From positions 1 through 5,550 of the forward strand of contig DYRE01000156.1 in NCBI GenBank assembly GCA_020718965.1: 5,550 nucleotides of DNA. Reading direction: 5' to 3'. Under the pieces are notes generated by a model, which saw only the letters and a program-made list of their open reading frames with translations, was not told the DNA's origin and ran no database searches. Numbering within the stretch: the stretch's first letter is position 1; the number at the start of each line of letters is the position of its first letter. Positions 4,577 to 5,550 of this stretch are shown piece after piece. Position numbers and translations under genes: made by a program. This DNA comes from Desulfomonile tiedjei. GTDB taxonomy: Bacteria > Desulfobacterota > Desulfomonilia > Desulfomonilales > Desulfomonilaceae.

Positions 4577-5550
4577 ATGCGCATGGATAAATTCACACTA
4601 AAATCCCAGGAGGCCCTGGAATTAGCTCAGGATATCGCTTCTAAAAGGGGAAACCCCCAAGTTGACATCGAACACCTTCTGTTGGCTTTACTTTCCGACG
4701 ATCAGGGCATCTGTGTTGAAATAATCAAAAAACTAGGAGGGGACCTTGATCGGATAAGGGCAGAGACACTAGAAGCCATAGAACGATTTCCGAAACAGAC
4801 AGGCGCAGTATCTGACAGATATTTCTCCAACGGCTTGAGAGCTGTCCTTGAGAGCGCCTTCAAGGAAATGGAGCAGCTTCGTGATGAATATGTGTCCGTC
4901 GAACATCTGTTGATCGCTGTTTCACAGGCATCTGGAACCACAGCCGCCAGGATTCTTAACTCTAAGGGAGTAGCTAAAGACAGGATATATACTGTTCTGA
5001 CTGATATAAGGGGATCCCAGAGAGTAACCGATCAGGCGCCTGAGGAAAAGTATCAGGCCCTGAAGAGATTTACCAAGGATCTTACCGAGCTTGCCAGAAA
5101 GGGAAAACTAGATCCGGTAATCGGTAGGGACGACGAAATTCGACGAATTATTCAGGTGTTGTCGAGAAGAACAAAAAATAATCCGGTCTTGATAGGAGAC
5201 CCAGGGGTAGGCAAAACAGCTATTGTAGAAGGTTTGGCCGGAAGGATAGTCTCTGGAGACATACCCGAAACCCTCAAGGGAAAACGGGTCATGGCATTGG
5301 ATGTCGGACAGCTCGTGGCGGGGGCCAAATATCGAGGAGAATTTGAAGACAGACTCAAGGCAGTCCTCAAAGAAGTTACAAACGCAGCGGGTGAGATAAT
5401 TCTATTTATAGACGAAATGCATACACTTGTGGGGGCTGGCGCGGCGGAAGGTTCCATGGACGCGTCGAACATGTTGAAACCCGCTCTGGCAAGGGGAGAG
5501 CTTAGGGCAGTCGGCGCAACAACGGTTAATGAGTATAGAAAATACATCGA
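4577..5550 (+). CDS. clpB: ATP-dependent disaggregase ClpB, N-terminal 324 residues (cut by window end)
   Basis: A continuous open frame to the window edge encodes the first 324 of roughly 860 residues expected for this Hsp100 AAA+ chaperone. ClpB hexamers work with DnaK to thread aggregated proteins through a central pore. The Clp N-domain double repeat spans about 1-145. The connecting stretch with RVTDQAPEEKYQAL (149-162) and DPVIGRDDEIRR (179-190) is diagnostic of ClpB rather than ClpA or ClpC. In NBD1, Walker A is GDPGVGKT (207-214), the pore-loop tyrosine is Y252 in AKYRGEFE, and Walker B is ILFIDE (275-280). GATTVNEYRKYI (313-324) reaches the edge. The Asp in the Walker A (usually GEPGVGKT) is conservative. 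The coiled-coil M-domain and NBD2 lie outside the window. It is transcribed divergently from the HD-GYP regulator; no CIRCE element was seen upstream. Confidence 0.95.
   Translation, partial: MRMDKFTLKSQEALELAQDIASKRGNPQVDIEHLLLALLSDDQGICVEIIKKLGGDLDRIRAETLEAIERFPKQTGAVSDRYFSNGLRAVLESAFKEMEQLRDEYVSVEHLLIAVSQASGTTAARILNSKGVAKDRIYTVLTDIRGSQRVTDQAPEEKYQALKRFTKDLTELARKGKLDPVIGRDDEIRRIIQVLSRRTKNNPVLIGDPGVGKTAIVEGLAGRIVSGDIPETLKGKRVMALDVGQLVAGAKYRGEFEDRLKAVLKEVTNAAGEIILFIDEMHTLVGAGAAEGSMDASNMLKPALARGELRAVGATTVNEYRKYI

Noticed and set aside
5152..5547. 131-aa minus-strand ORF opposite clpB NBD1
   Set aside because: It is a shadow of the conserved clpB coding frame (Walker A to Walker B), and its Ser/Pro/Ala-rich translation is typical of antisense artefacts.

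Overview
The window looks like ordinary chromosomal DNA of a free-living bacterium, most likely an anaerobic, Gram-negative-type lineage such as Desulfobacterota/Deltaproteobacteria. This placement is an inference from gene content: a NusG-II/Gx-transporter pair, a radical SAM protein with an auxiliary Fe-S site, a REC-PAS-HD-GYP regulator and ClpB. Base composition is moderate. No phylogenetic marker was available to test the placement.

Layout. Positions 1-33 hold the first 11 codons of a minus-strand gene encoding a small Cys-pair (zinc-ribbon or rubredoxin-like) protein. An AT-rich divergent intergenic region (34-294) carries a plausible plus-strand promoter and two short inverted repeats. 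It drives a tight two-gene operon: a membrane-anchored NusG domain II protein (295-672, TTG start) overlapping by four bases (ATGA) a Gx-transporter / 'heptaprenyl diphosphate synthase component I' family membrane protein (669-1184). This operon converges on a minus-strand radical SAM gene (1271-2482) whose C-terminus carries a short SPASM/Twitch-type cysteine set. A 191-nt gap then leads to a second minus-strand gene, a 530-aa response regulator with receiver, PAS and HD-GYP domains (2674-4266, GTG start), predicted to hydrolyse a cyclic dinucleotide. A 310-nt divergent intergenic region (4267-4576) separates it from clpB (4577 to the window end), which is cut after the first 324 residues.

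How the genes relate. Only the NusG-II/Gx pair is a clear operon. The same pair of families occurs, as I recall, in the flavin-linked extracellular electron transfer locus of Firmicutes (EetA/EetB), so a role in membrane flavin, quinone or isoprenoid traffic is the best guess. The radical SAM gene, the HD-GYP regulator and clpB seem to be separately transcribed single genes. I saw no mobile element, CRISPR array, tRNA or rRNA, toxin-antitoxin pair or defence system. Nothing here is strong evidence of a new system. The most worthwhile leads are the NusG-II/Gx pair, the inverted repeat centred on its putative -10 box, and the orphan radical SAM enzyme with no visible partner peptide.
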